In this document: positions 35,853 to 42,995 of the stretch, one piece after another
How the letters are laid out: every line of letters begins with the position of its first letter
How positions within the stretch are numbered: position 1 is the stretch's first letter
DNA from: an uncultured Bacteroidaceae bacterium
GTDB lineage: Bacteria; Bacteroidota; Bacteroidia; Bacteroidales; Bacteroidaceae
Assembly (NCBI GenBank): GCA_905234735.1
Contig: CAJOJA010000011.1
Location: 1-64,000 of the forward strand
Length of the DNA: 64,000 bases
Direction: 5' to 3'
Notes under the pieces: model-generated
Told to the model about the DNA's origin: nothing
Databases searched by the model: none
Seen by the model: only the letters and a program-made list of their open reading frames with translations
Made by a program: the position numbers and the translations under genes

Positions 35853-37016
35853 TTAGTAATTGAATTTTCCGTATTCGCTCTCAATGGTCAGGCTCTTCGG
35901 ACCTTCCTCAATGCAACCCACAATCTGGGCATCGATGTTGAAGCTCTTGGAAATGTCGATGATGCGCTGGGCATCCGAAGGGGCAACGTATATCTCCATG
36001 CGATGACCCATGTTGAAGACTTTGTACATCTCCTGCCAGTCCGTCTGGCTCTGCTCCTGGATGATGCGGAACAGGGGAGGGATGGGGAACATGTTGTCCT
36101 TCACCACGCGGCAGTTGTCGCCTACGAAGTGCAGCACCTTGGTCTGTGCTCCGCCCGTGCAGTGCACCATGCCGTGGATGCGTGGGCGCATCTCGTCCAG
36201 TATCTTCTTTATGACTGGCGCGTAGGTTCGAGTAGGGGAGAGCACGAGTTTGCCCATCGTCATTCCCTCTCCTTGGGGGAGGGTTAGGGAGAGGCTTCCA
36301 CTATACACCAACTCCTCAGGCACAGCGTGGTCGTAGCTCTCGGGGTACTTCTCGGCCAGGTATTTGGCGAAGACATCATGCCGGGCAGAGGTCAGTCCGT
36401 TGGAGCCCATGCCGCCGTTGTACTCCGTCTCGTAGGTGGCCTGTCCGTAGCTGGCGAGGCCCACGATGACGTCGCCCGGACGGATGTTCGCATTGTCGAT
36501 GACGTCGCTTCGCTTCATGCGGCAGGTCACTGTGCTGTCCACGATGATGGTGCGTACCAGGTCGCCCACGTCGGCCGTCTCGCCTCCTGTGGCGTAGATG
36601 CCTATGCCCATCTGCCGCATCTGCTGCAGCAGTTCGTCCGTGCCGTTGATGATGGCGGAGATTACCTCGCCCGGGATGAGCATCTTGTTCCTGCCGATGG
36701 TCGAGCTGACCAGTATGTTATCCGTTGCACCCACGCACAGCAGGTCGTCGGTGTTCATGATGAGTGCATCCTGTGCAATGCCCTTCCAAACCGAGAGGTC
36801 GCCCGTCTCGCGCCAGTACATGTAGGCGAGGCTCGACTTCGTTCCGGCCCCGTCGGCGTGCATGATGTTGCAGTACGTCGGGTCGCCGCCCAGTATGTCG
36901 GGGATAATCTTGCAGAAGGCCTGCGGATAGAGGCCCTTGTCGATGTTCTTGATGGCGTTGTGCACGTCCTCCTTGGCTGCGCTGACACCGCGCATCATAT
37001 AGCGTTGATTCTCCAT
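35853..37016 (-). CDS. purM: Phosphoribosylformylglycinamidine cyclo-ligase (AIR synthetase)
   Basis: Fifth step of purine synthesis. 387 aa, the longer type found in Bacteroidota. Motifs include HADGAGTKSSLAYMYW, MNTDDLLCVGA, GGETADVGDLVRTI, NGLTSARHDVFAKYL and MVHCTGGAQTKVLHF. Between VYSG and GKLVLSPTRTYAP the segment SLSLTLPQGEGMTM is encoded by a GC-rich palindromic repeat (36265-36294), apparently replacing the usual sequence in frame. A good promoter lies upstream at 37047-37078. Confidence 0.95.
   Translation of the reverse strand: MENQRYMMRGVSAAKEDVHNAIKNIDKGLYPQAFCKIIPDILGGDPTYCNIMHADGAGTKSSLAYMYWRETGDLSVWKGIAQDALIMNTDDLLCVGATDNILVSSTIGRNKMLIPGEVISAIINGTDELLQQMRQMGIGIYATGGETADVGDLVRTIIVDSTVTCRMKRSDVIDNANIRPGDVIVGLASYGQATYETEYNGGMGSNGLTSARHDVFAKYLAEKYPESYDHAVPEELVYSGSLSLTLPQGEGMTMGKLVLSPTRTYAPVIKKILDEMRPRIHGMVHCTGGAQTKVLHFVGDNCRVVKDNMFPIPPLFRIIQEQSQTDWQEMYKVFNMGHRMEIYVAPSDAQRIIDISKSFNIDAQIVGCIEEGPKSLTIESEYGKFNY
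36265..36294. repeat. Palindromic repeat unit inside purM
   Basis: On the minus strand it reads CCTCTCCCTAACCCTCCCCC followed by AAGGAGAGGG, containing the unit CCTCCCCCAAGGAGAGG. It is the same type of element as the two units in pyrF and is translated as LSLTLPQGEG. Such motifs occur as interspersed repeats in Bacteroidota genomes; being inside a core gene is the notable part. Confidence 0.6.
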
Positions 37017-37046
37017 TCTTTGGTAGTGTTGTTAAGTATTCGGGCG

Positions 37047-37078
37047 TAAAGATACAAAAACTTTTCGACTTGGCCAAA
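37047..37078 (-). promoter_or_regulatory. purM promoter
   Basis: On the minus strand TTTG (37075-37078) and TATCTTTA (37047-37054) are separated by 20 bases, matching the Bacteroidota -33/-7 consensus. Expected start of transcription is near 37040, about 24 bases before the purM ATG. A second -7-like TATCTTTG lies at 37204-37211. Confidence 0.7.
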
Positions 37079-37199
37079 TCTGCGGCCATATTTCGGCCTT
37101 GCAGCGACGGATTTCTGTGTTTCAGTAGTTCAAAGAGCGTGTGCCGGGGCTTCCGACTCGTATGTTGCAGGGCATTGCCTCGTATCTCTGTGCTTTCAC

Positions 37200-37330
37200 A
37201 ATGCAAAGATACAACATCTGAGAGGGAAAGTCAAGTAAATGGCGGATTTGTTGAGTCGAGGGGGCTTAATTTGTTTGAGTGCGCCTCTTTATATGACTTG
37301 TTGTCAATAAGTTAGCGGTATCTGGGCTGC
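37200..37330. repeat. Diverged direct repeat, copy A
   Basis: About 130 bases sharing blocks with copy B (37801-37922): GCAAAGnTACAACAT, then TCAAGnAAATGGCnGATTTG, then TTGnGnCGAG, and further on AGTTAGnGGTAT. The order and spacing of the blocks are the same in both copies, so they are homologous. Each begins with a leftward -7-like promoter element. Confidence 0.6.
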
Positions 37331-37344
37331 AAACTTATTTATTC

Positions 37345-37556
37345 AAAATGCAACAATGTAACATATAACATTGTAACATTGTAACATTAAGCGTGTTCCA
37401 CATGGCTGGTGGATATGGTCTATTATATATTATATAATATAATAATATATAATAGAATACTATATTCTTATAGTTTGTAATCCACCTTTGATTTTACCTA
37501 TTGAATCCCCCTTAATGTTGCATTGTTACATGTTACAATGTTACAAATTATGTACA
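37345..37556. repeat. Large imperfect inverted repeat around an AT-rich palindrome
   Basis: Outer arms rich in TGTTACAATG-type words lie at 37349-37392 and 37511-37550 (reverse complements with mismatches). Inside, 37420-37455 is a perfect 14-bp inverted repeat (CTATTATATATTAT and its complement) with an 8-base centre. No coding potential is seen. Together with flanking copies A and B this could be a decayed mobile element, a regulatory hub or a structured RNA region. Confidence 0.6.
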
Positions 37557-37587
37557 AAATCTTCGATGAAATGGGAATTTTCTTACT

Positions 37588-37794
37588 TTACTTCAATGTC
37601 GAGACACGCAGGTTGGTGACGGTGCTCTGGAAGTTTCCTGCCTTTTGGAGGGGGAAAAACAGGGTGGTTTGTGTACGCAGCGGAACCGCCCCCGTGTGTA
37701 ATTTGCTAATCATCAAATAAGCCCAAAGTGTGGGTAGCGTTAATTTTCTGGTGAAGTTTGGGCTCTCGTCATAGTAATGTGCGTGCACTCTCAT
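37588..37794 (-). CDS. Doubtful small ORF in the repeat region (68 aa)
   Basis: The frame starts MRVHAHYYDESPNFTRKL and ends LRVSTLK. It is the only minus-strand frame of any length between the repeat copies and begins a few bases downstream of a TACCTTTG -7-like element at 37803-37810, which would make the mRNA nearly leaderless. I recognise no family. It may be a chance ORF or remnant; a plus-strand frame at 37523-37720 overlaps it and is equally unsupported. Confidence 0.2.
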   Translation of the reverse strand: MRVHAHYYDESPNFTRKLTLPTLWAYLMISKLHTGAVPLRTQTTLFFPLQKAGNFQSTVTNLRVSTLK

Positions 37795-37800
37795 AACTAT

Positions 37801-37922
37801 TGCAAAGGTACAACATTAATAGGCCGAAATCAAGCAAATGGCCGATTTGTTGCGCCGAGCACCGCATTATCTCGGTCTGATTCCTTGCATCGAATTAATA
37901 TCCAATGAGTTAGTGGTATTGA
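37801..37922. repeat. Diverged direct repeat, copy B
   Basis: Second copy of the repeat at 37200-37330, in the same orientation, about 600 bases away. See copy A for shared blocks. The pair brackets the inverted repeats and the doubtful 68-aa ORF. Confidence 0.6.
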
Positions 37923-37945
37923 CGGCCTACTGTACATCAGTTTGT

Positions 37946-37990
37946 TTTCTTCAGTTCTTCAAATAACTGTCAACTGAGGAACTGAAGAAA
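37946..37990. other. Strong 16-bp hairpin upstream of the steroid-reductase-like gene
   Basis: TTTCTTCAGTTCTTCA (37946-37961) pairs with TGAGGAACTGAAGAAA (37975-37990) with one G-T wobble and a 13-base loop. No T run follows on either strand, so it is not a simple terminator. It lies about 90 bases upstream of the -7 element for the gene at 38115. Confidence 0.55.
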
Positions 37991-38079
37991 TGAGCGTATG
38001 TCAGCCTTGATTTATGACTATTTTGGGGCAATTTGTTTCAGTTTTTTCTCGACTGGCTTATAATCTCGGAAATTTTATA

Positions 38080-38087
38080 TAAATTTG
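38080..38087 (+). promoter_or_regulatory. -7 promoter element of the reductase cluster
   Basis: TAAATTTG fits the Bacteroidota -7 element TAnnTTTG and lies 28 bases before the ATG at 38115. The region 20 bases upstream has no clear TTTG. It is the only plausible start for the three-gene cluster. Confidence 0.5.
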
Positions 38088-38114
38088 CACCTGATTATGT
38101 GAAATCTCGTCCTA

Positions 38115-38882
38115 ATGACTCTGGAATTCTTTAATTATCTGATATATGGCATGACATGTCTTGCCGTTGTGGTATTCGTGAGCCTGTATTTTGTGACAGC
38201 CGGTTATGGGCAGTTCCGCACCCGTCGGTGGGGCTTGAGCATAAACAATAGGGTGGCATGGACGTTGATGGAGGCGCCTGTGTTCATGGTGATGCTATAC
38301 ATCTGGTGGCAGTCGCCGCTCAAGTGGGTCTTGCCGCAGCTTGTGTTGTTTGCGTTGTTTCAACTCCACTACTTCCAGCGTTCGTTTGTCTTCCCTTGGC
38401 TCATGACGGGTCGGAGCCGTATGCCGGTGGCCATCATGCTTATGGGCATCACGTTTAATGTCATCAACGGGGTGATGCAGGGTGGGGGGCTCTACTGGTT
38501 CCCCAATCCCGATTTCCAGGAGGGAGCTGCCTATCTGCTCCGGTGGAATGCCGTCGTTGGCATACTGCTGTTTCTTGTGGGACTGGCTGTCAACTGGCAG
38601 TCGGACCGTGTGATTCGTCATCTGCGTAAACCGGGCGACACCAAGCACTATCTGCCCCAAGGTGGGATGTACCGCTATGTGACTTCGGCCAACTATCTGG
38701 GCGAACTGATGGAATGGGTCGGTTTTGCTCTTGCTGCCCATACGGTTGTGGCTTGGGTCTTCCCCCTCTGGACGGCCGCAAACTTGGTGCCTCGCGCACA
38801 TGCTATACACAAGAGGTATAGGGAGGAGTTTGGGGATGAGGCTGTGGGCCGTCGGAAGCGGGTGATACCGTTTGTATATTAA
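38115..38882 (+). CDS. Steroid 5-alpha-reductase family protein (3-oxo-5-alpha-steroid 4-dehydrogenase-like)
   Basis: 255-aa polytopic membrane protein. It matches the eukaryotic SRD5A family along its length: LMEAPVF with Glu53 (equivalent to catalytic Glu57 of human SRD5A2), LHYFQRSFVFP with Tyr86 (equivalent to Tyr91), the NADPH-binding PQGGMYRYVTSANYLGELME stretch (181-200), and the C-terminal HKRYREEFGDEAVGRRKRVIPF. The expected reaction is NADPH-dependent reduction of a 3-oxo-delta-4 steroid or bile acid to the 5-alpha (allo) form. It is first in a cluster with an ene reductase and a short-chain dehydrogenase. The physiological substrate could instead be another enone. Confidence 0.88.
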   Translation: MTLEFFNYLIYGMTCLAVVVFVSLYFVTAGYGQFRTRRWGLSINNRVAWTLMEAPVFMVMLYIWWQSPLKWVLPQLVLFALFQLHYFQRSFVFPWLMTGRSRMPVAIMLMGITFNVINGVMQGGGLYWFPNPDFQEGAAYLLRWNAVVGILLFLVGLAVNWQSDRVIRHLRKPGDTKHYLPQGGMYRYVTSANYLGELMEWVGFALAAHTVVAWVFPLWTAANLVPRAHAIHKRYREEFGDEAVGRRKRVIPFVY

Positions 38883-38913
38883 ATTTGGAAAGATTAAATA
38901 AAAAGTATTAACT

Positions 38914-40158
38914 GTGAATAAGATATTTGAGGAGGCTCATATAGGTCCACTGAAGCTGCGAAACAGAACTATTCGGAGTGCGGCGTTTGAGAGTATGTGC
39001 CCAGGGCACGAACCCTCGCAGATGCTCTACGACTATCACGTAGGTGTGGCCCGAGGCGGAGTGGGTATGACGACCATTGCATACGCAGCCGTCACAGAGA
39101 GCGGGCTGAGTTTCGACCGCCAGCTGGTGATGAAGGGCGAAATCGTTCCAGGTTTGCGTCGTCTGACCGACGGCATCCACAGGGAAGGTGCTGCGGCGGG
39201 CATACAGTTGGGACACTGCGGCAACATGAGTCATAAGGGCATCTGCGGATGCATTCCCGTGGGAGCATCGAACGGCTTCAACCTCTATAGCCCGACCATC
39301 GTGCGCGGACTGCGAAAGGACGAGCTGGCCCCGCTGGCCAAGAAGTTTGGTGATGCCGTGAGACTTGCGCGCGAGGCAGGATTCGACGAGGTGGAGATAC
39401 ACTGCGGTCACGGATACCTCATCGACCAGTTCCTGAATCCATACTTCAATCACCGTAAGGATGACTTTGGAGGTTCATTGGAGAACCGCATGCGTTTCAT
39501 GTCGATGTGCGTGGAGGAGGTCATGAAAGCTGCCAAGGACGACATGGCCGTGGTGTGCAAGATGAACATGCGCGACGGTCTGAAGCACGGCATCTCGTTG
39601 GAGGAGCACAGCATCCCTGTGGCGCGAAGGCTGCAGGAGCTGGGCGTTCATGCTCTGGTGCTAAGTGGGGGCCTGGTAAGTGCTACGCCGATGTATGTCA
39701 TGCGTGGCGAGATGCCCCTGCAGACGATGACGCACTACATGGACAAACCCTGGCTGAAGTACAGTATCCGCAGTTGCAAACCCTTCGTCAAGAACATCCT
39801 CACCCCAACGGTGCCCTACGAGGAGGCTTTCTTCCTGGAAGATGCCCTGAAGTTCCGCGAGGCAATGCCCGACATGAAGTTCATCTATGTAGGCGGACTT
39901 GTGTGCGGCGACAAGATAAACGAAGTGCTCTCACACGGGTTCGAGGCTGTGCAGATGGCCCGTTCGCTGCTGAACGAACCAGACTTCGTGAACCGGCTGA
40001 AGGAGGACTCGCACCACCGTTGCGGTTGTCGTCACAGTAATTATTGTATTGGTAGAATGTACACACTGGAAATGGCTTGTCATCAGCATCTTAAGGAAAC
40101 ACTTCCAGTGTCTCTTCAGCGTGAAGTTGAACAAATAGAAAAAAGACAAAACAGATGA
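38914..40158 (+). CDS. Old-yellow-enzyme-type NADH:flavin oxidoreductase, candidate 5-beta-reductase
   Basis: 414 aa with a GTG start. FMN-barrel motifs are IGPLKLRNRTIRSA, GIQLGHCGN, EIHCGHGYLIDQFLNPYFNH (His163, His166, Tyr168) and DDFGGSLENRMRF. A Cys-rich tail has Cys370, Cys372, Cys378 and Cys389, but the C-x2-C-x3-C-x11-C iron-sulfur pattern of BaiCD/FadH-type reductases is altered. The C-terminal FAD/NAD domain of those ~650-aa enzymes is absent. In gut Bacteroidota such enzymes beside an SRD5A homologue reduce 3-oxo-delta-4 bile acids to 5-beta products; that role is inferred here from context. Its stop overlaps the next start. Confidence 0.85.
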   Translation: MNKIFEEAHIGPLKLRNRTIRSAAFESMCPGHEPSQMLYDYHVGVARGGVGMTTIAYAAVTESGLSFDRQLVMKGEIVPGLRRLTDGIHREGAAAGIQLGHCGNMSHKGICGCIPVGASNGFNLYSPTIVRGLRKDELAPLAKKFGDAVRLAREAGFDEVEIHCGHGYLIDQFLNPYFNHRKDDFGGSLENRMRFMSMCVEEVMKAAKDDMAVVCKMNMRDGLKHGISLEEHSIPVARRLQELGVHALVLSGGLVSATPMYVMRGEMPLQTMTHYMDKPWLKYSIRSCKPFVKNILTPTVPYEEAFFLEDALKFREAMPDMKFIYVGGLVCGDKINEVLSHGFEAVQMARSLLNEPDFVNRLKEDSHHRCGCRHSNYCIGRMYTLEMACHQHLKETLPVSLQREVEQIEKRQNR

Positions 40159-40994
40159 AAACAGCAATAATAACAGGCGCCGACGGAGACATGGGCTACG
40201 AGGAAGCCAAGGCTTGTGCTCAGAAGGGCTATCATACCATCATGGCTTGCTATTGTCCGAAACTGGCAAGACGGAGGATGGAACAAATGAAGGCGGAAAC
40301 GGGCTGCGAGAACATTGAGGTTATGGCGCTGAACCTGGCCGATCTGGCATCCGTTCGTCGCTTTGCCCAGGAGGTGAAGGAGAAATTCGAGCACGTAGAC
40401 CTGCTGATGAACAACGCAGGTACGATAGAGACTGGTCGCCACATCACGGTTGACGGACTGGAACGTACCGTGAGCGTGAACTACGTGGGCCCCTATCTGC
40501 TCACCCGTCTGCTGCTGCCACAGATGAAGGAGGGAAGTCGCATTGTAAACATGGCCTCGCTGGTATACTGGATGGGGCGACTGGACTTTCCCGACTTCTT
40601 TGAGAAGGGGTGCCGAGGCTCGTTTTGGCGTATCCCTGTCTACAACAACACCAAACTGGCTATCACCATCTTCACCTTCGATTTAGCCCGTCGGCTGAAG
40701 GAGAAGGGGATAACGGTGAATGCCGTAGACCCAGGTATGGTGTCAACGGGCATCATACGCATGCAGATGTTCTTCGACCCCCTCACGGACATCTTTTTCC
40801 GTCCCCTCATCCGTACGCCGCGACAGGGTGCCGACACAGCCATCCACCTGCTGCTGGACGAAGACAAGGCCGGACAGACGGGAACTTTCAACTATTCGAA
40901 CCGCATAAAGAGGCTGGGAGAGAAATACGAACATCACAAGCAGATGGACGAATTGTGGAGTCGTACGGAGGAAATTGTTTCTGATTATCTGTAA
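40155..40994 (+). CDS. Short-chain dehydrogenase/reductase, candidate 3-hydroxysteroid dehydrogenase
   Basis: 279 aa, Rossmann fold. Cofactor motif TGADGDMG (residues 7-14), NNAG (86-89), and the catalytic Ser135, Tyr163 and Lys167 (YNNTK) are all in place, so it should be active. Overall it resembles retinol-dehydrogenase-like SDRs. It overlaps the ene reductase by ATGA, implying coupled translation. In the bile-acid clusters of gut Bacteroidota an SDR beside the 5-alpha and 5-beta reductases acts as a 3-beta-hydroxysteroid dehydrogenase; the same role is proposed here, but steric specificity cannot be read from sequence. Confidence 0.85.
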   Translation: MKTAIITGADGDMGYEEAKACAQKGYHTIMACYCPKLARRRMEQMKAETGCENIEVMALNLADLASVRRFAQEVKEKFEHVDLLMNNAGTIETGRHITVDGLERTVSVNYVGPYLLTRLLLPQMKEGSRIVNMASLVYWMGRLDFPDFFEKGCRGSFWRIPVYNNTKLAITIFTFDLARRLKEKGITVNAVDPGMVSTGIIRMQMFFDPLTDIFFRPLIRTPRQGADTAIHLLLDEDKAGQTGTFNYSNRIKRLGEKYEHHKQMDELWSRTEEIVSDYL

Positions 40995-41026
40995 TCTTTA
41001 AGCGGAAATGCGAATGTATTGAAATT

Positions 41027-41061
41027 TAAAAAGCGGAATTGGTGATAATTTCGCTTTTTTT
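41027..41061 (+). terminator. Terminator of the reductase cluster
   Basis: AAAAAGCGGAATT pairs with AATTTCGCTTTTT (one wobble) around a 6-base loop, followed by T residues. The T run ends only four bases before the -7 element of purF, so terminator and promoter are interlocked. Confidence 0.8.
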
Positions 41062-41064
41062 ATG

Positions 41065-41072
41065 TACCTTTG
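41065..41072 (+). promoter_or_regulatory. -7 element of the purF-carA-carB operon
   Basis: TACCTTTG fits the consensus exactly. With transcription starting about 7 bases later, the purF ATG at 41100 is the first usable start, and a TTG frame opening at 41070 is excluded. Confidence 0.7.
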
Positions 41073-41099
41073 CAACGAATTCAAAAAAACAGACCTCGT

Positions 41100-42995
41100 A
41101 TGGAGCCCTTGAAGCATGAATGTGGAGTGGCGATGATACGCCTGAAGAAACCTCTGGAGTATTATCAGCAAAAGTATGGCACATGGATGTATGGCCTCAA
41201 TAAACTCTACCTGTTGATGGAGAAGCAGCACAACCGCGGGCAAGAGGGAGCCGGAATGGCCTGTGTGAAAATGGAGTCGGAGCCCGGTATGGAATACATG
41301 TTTCGTGAACGTGCAATGGGCAGCGGAGCCATCGGCGAAATATTTGCCGCCGTCCAAAGTCAGTTCAAGGATATCCCACACGACAGACTCGTCGACGCCA
41401 GTTACGCCAAGAAGAACATACCTTTTGCGGGAGAGATATACATGGGGCACCTGCGGTATTCAACTACCGGTAAGCGTGCCCTTTCTTTTGTCCATCCATT
41501 CATGCGCCGCAACAACTGGAGGGCCAAGAACTTGTGCCTTTGCGGCAACTTCAATCTGACCAATGTCGATGAGATATTCGACTCGATATCCTCCTTTGGT
41601 CAGCATCCACGTGTGTATAGCGATACGTTCATCTTGCTGGAACAGATGGGACACCGTCTGGACCGCGAGAGCGAACGACTCTTCAACATTGCCTTGGAGA
41701 AGGACCTGCACGGATGCGACATCACCCGATACATCGAACAGCACATCGACATGCGCAATGTACTGAGCACATCAGCACCGATGTGGGACGGAGGCTATGT
41801 CATCTGCGGCATGACGGGCTCTGGGGAAATGTTCTCCATGCGCGATCCTTGGGGCATCCGTCCTGCCTTCTGGTACGAGGATGACGAGGTGCTCACACTG
41901 GCTTCCGAGCGCCCCGTGCTGCAAACGGCATTTGACTTGGAGGTGGATGATGTCAGGGAGCTGGCCCCCGGCCAGGCGCTTGTGATGAATGCGGAGGGAA
42001 AGGTCTCGCTGTCGCAAATCATTCCGCCCAAGAACAAAAAGGCCTGTTCCTTCGAACGAATCTATTTCAGTAGAGGCTCAGACCATGACATATACGAGGA
42101 ACGTAAGAACCTGGGAGAACAGCTGACAGAACGCATCACGCAGGCCATCGACGGTGATGTGGCCCATACGGTGTTCTCGTTCATTCCCAATACCGCAGAA
42201 GTGGCCTACTACGGCATGGTGCGCGGATTCATCAAGCAGATGAACCAGCAGAAGATACAGCAACTGCTGGAACTGACACGAAACCATCAGCCCACGGAGG
42301 AGGAGATAAGGGAAATCTTCAGCCAGTATGTTCGGTCCGAGAAAGTGGCGTGGAAGGACATTAAGCTGCGCACCTTCATCACCGAAGGCGACCAACGCAA
42401 CGACCTGGCGGCCCATGTCTATGACATAACGTATGGCTCCATTGTCCCCTACGAAGACAATCTGGTAATCATCGACGATAGCATCGTGCGCGGTACTACG
42501 CTGAAGGAGAGCATCATCCGTATCCTGAATAGACTGCACCCAAAGAAAATTGTCATCGTGAGCAGTTCGCCTCAGGTGCGTTATCCCGACTACTACGGTA
42601 TCGACATGGCCCGCATGGAGGAATTTATAGCCTTCCGTGCAGCCATAGAATTGCTTATCGAAAGAGGCGACTGGGCACGCATCGATGATGTCTATCGGCA
42701 CTGTATGGAACAACGTTCGCTGCCCAAGGAACAGATGAAGAACTATGTAAAGGACATCTACGCCCCCTTCACCGACGAGGCTATCAGTCGCAAAATGGTG
42801 GAGATGCTTCGCCCTGAAGGCATCGATACACCCATAGAGATTGTCTACCAGAGTCTTGAAGGATTGCACAAGGCATGTCCTAACCATTTGGGCGACTGGT
42901 ATTTCAGTGGCGACTATCCCACACCGGGCGGAATGCGGTTGCTGAATCTCGCTTTCATTGAATATTACGAAAACATCTATAATAAGATTGTATGA
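41100..42995 (+). CDS. purF: Amidophosphoribosyltransferase (long Bacteroidota form)
   Basis: Transfers glutamine amide nitrogen to PRPP at the first committed purine step. Start ATG at 41100, giving MEPLKHECGVA with Cys8 as the N-terminal nucleophile after processing. The glutaminase domain has KQHNRGQEGAG and MGHLRYST, and the phosphoribosyltransferase domain has LVIIDDSIVRGTTLKESI (PRPP loop, about residues 456-473). 631 aa is longer than the ~470-500 aa of classical PurF. It overlaps carA by ATGA and leads a three-gene operon that draws on glutamine for purines and carbamoyl phosphate. Confidence 0.93.
   Translation: MEPLKHECGVAMIRLKKPLEYYQQKYGTWMYGLNKLYLLMEKQHNRGQEGAGMACVKMESEPGMEYMFRERAMGSGAIGEIFAAVQSQFKDIPHDRLVDASYAKKNIPFAGEIYMGHLRYSTTGKRALSFVHPFMRRNNWRAKNLCLCGNFNLTNVDEIFDSISSFGQHPRVYSDTFILLEQMGHRLDRESERLFNIALEKDLHGCDITRYIEQHIDMRNVLSTSAPMWDGGYVICGMTGSGEMFSMRDPWGIRPAFWYEDDEVLTLASERPVLQTAFDLEVDDVRELAPGQALVMNAEGKVSLSQIIPPKNKKACSFERIYFSRGSDHDIYEERKNLGEQLTERITQAIDGDVAHTVFSFIPNTAEVAYYGMVRGFIKQMNQQKIQQLLELTRNHQPTEEEIREIFSQYVRSEKVAWKDIKLRTFITEGDQRNDLAAHVYDITYGSIVPYEDNLVIIDDSIVRGTTLKESIIRILNRLHPKKIVIVSSSPQVRYPDYYGIDMARMEEFIAFRAAIELLIERGDWARIDDVYRHCMEQRSLPKEQMKNYVKDIYAPFTDEAISRKMVEMLRPEGIDTPIEIVYQSLEGLHKACPNHLGDWYFSGDYPTPGGMRLLNLAFIEYYENIYNKIV

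Noticed and set aside
37200..38000. Chromosomal replication origin
   Set aside because: Gene direction diverges here and the DNA is AT-rich, but I see no cluster of TTATCCACA-type DnaA boxes and no dnaA, dnaN or similar gene. Only a weak TTATGTACA match at 37548-37556.
41070..41099. TTG start for purF ten codons upstream
   Set aside because: Those codons lie on and just after the promoter -7 element, so they would hardly be transcribed; the ATG at 41100 also puts the nucleophile Cys near the N-terminus as expected.
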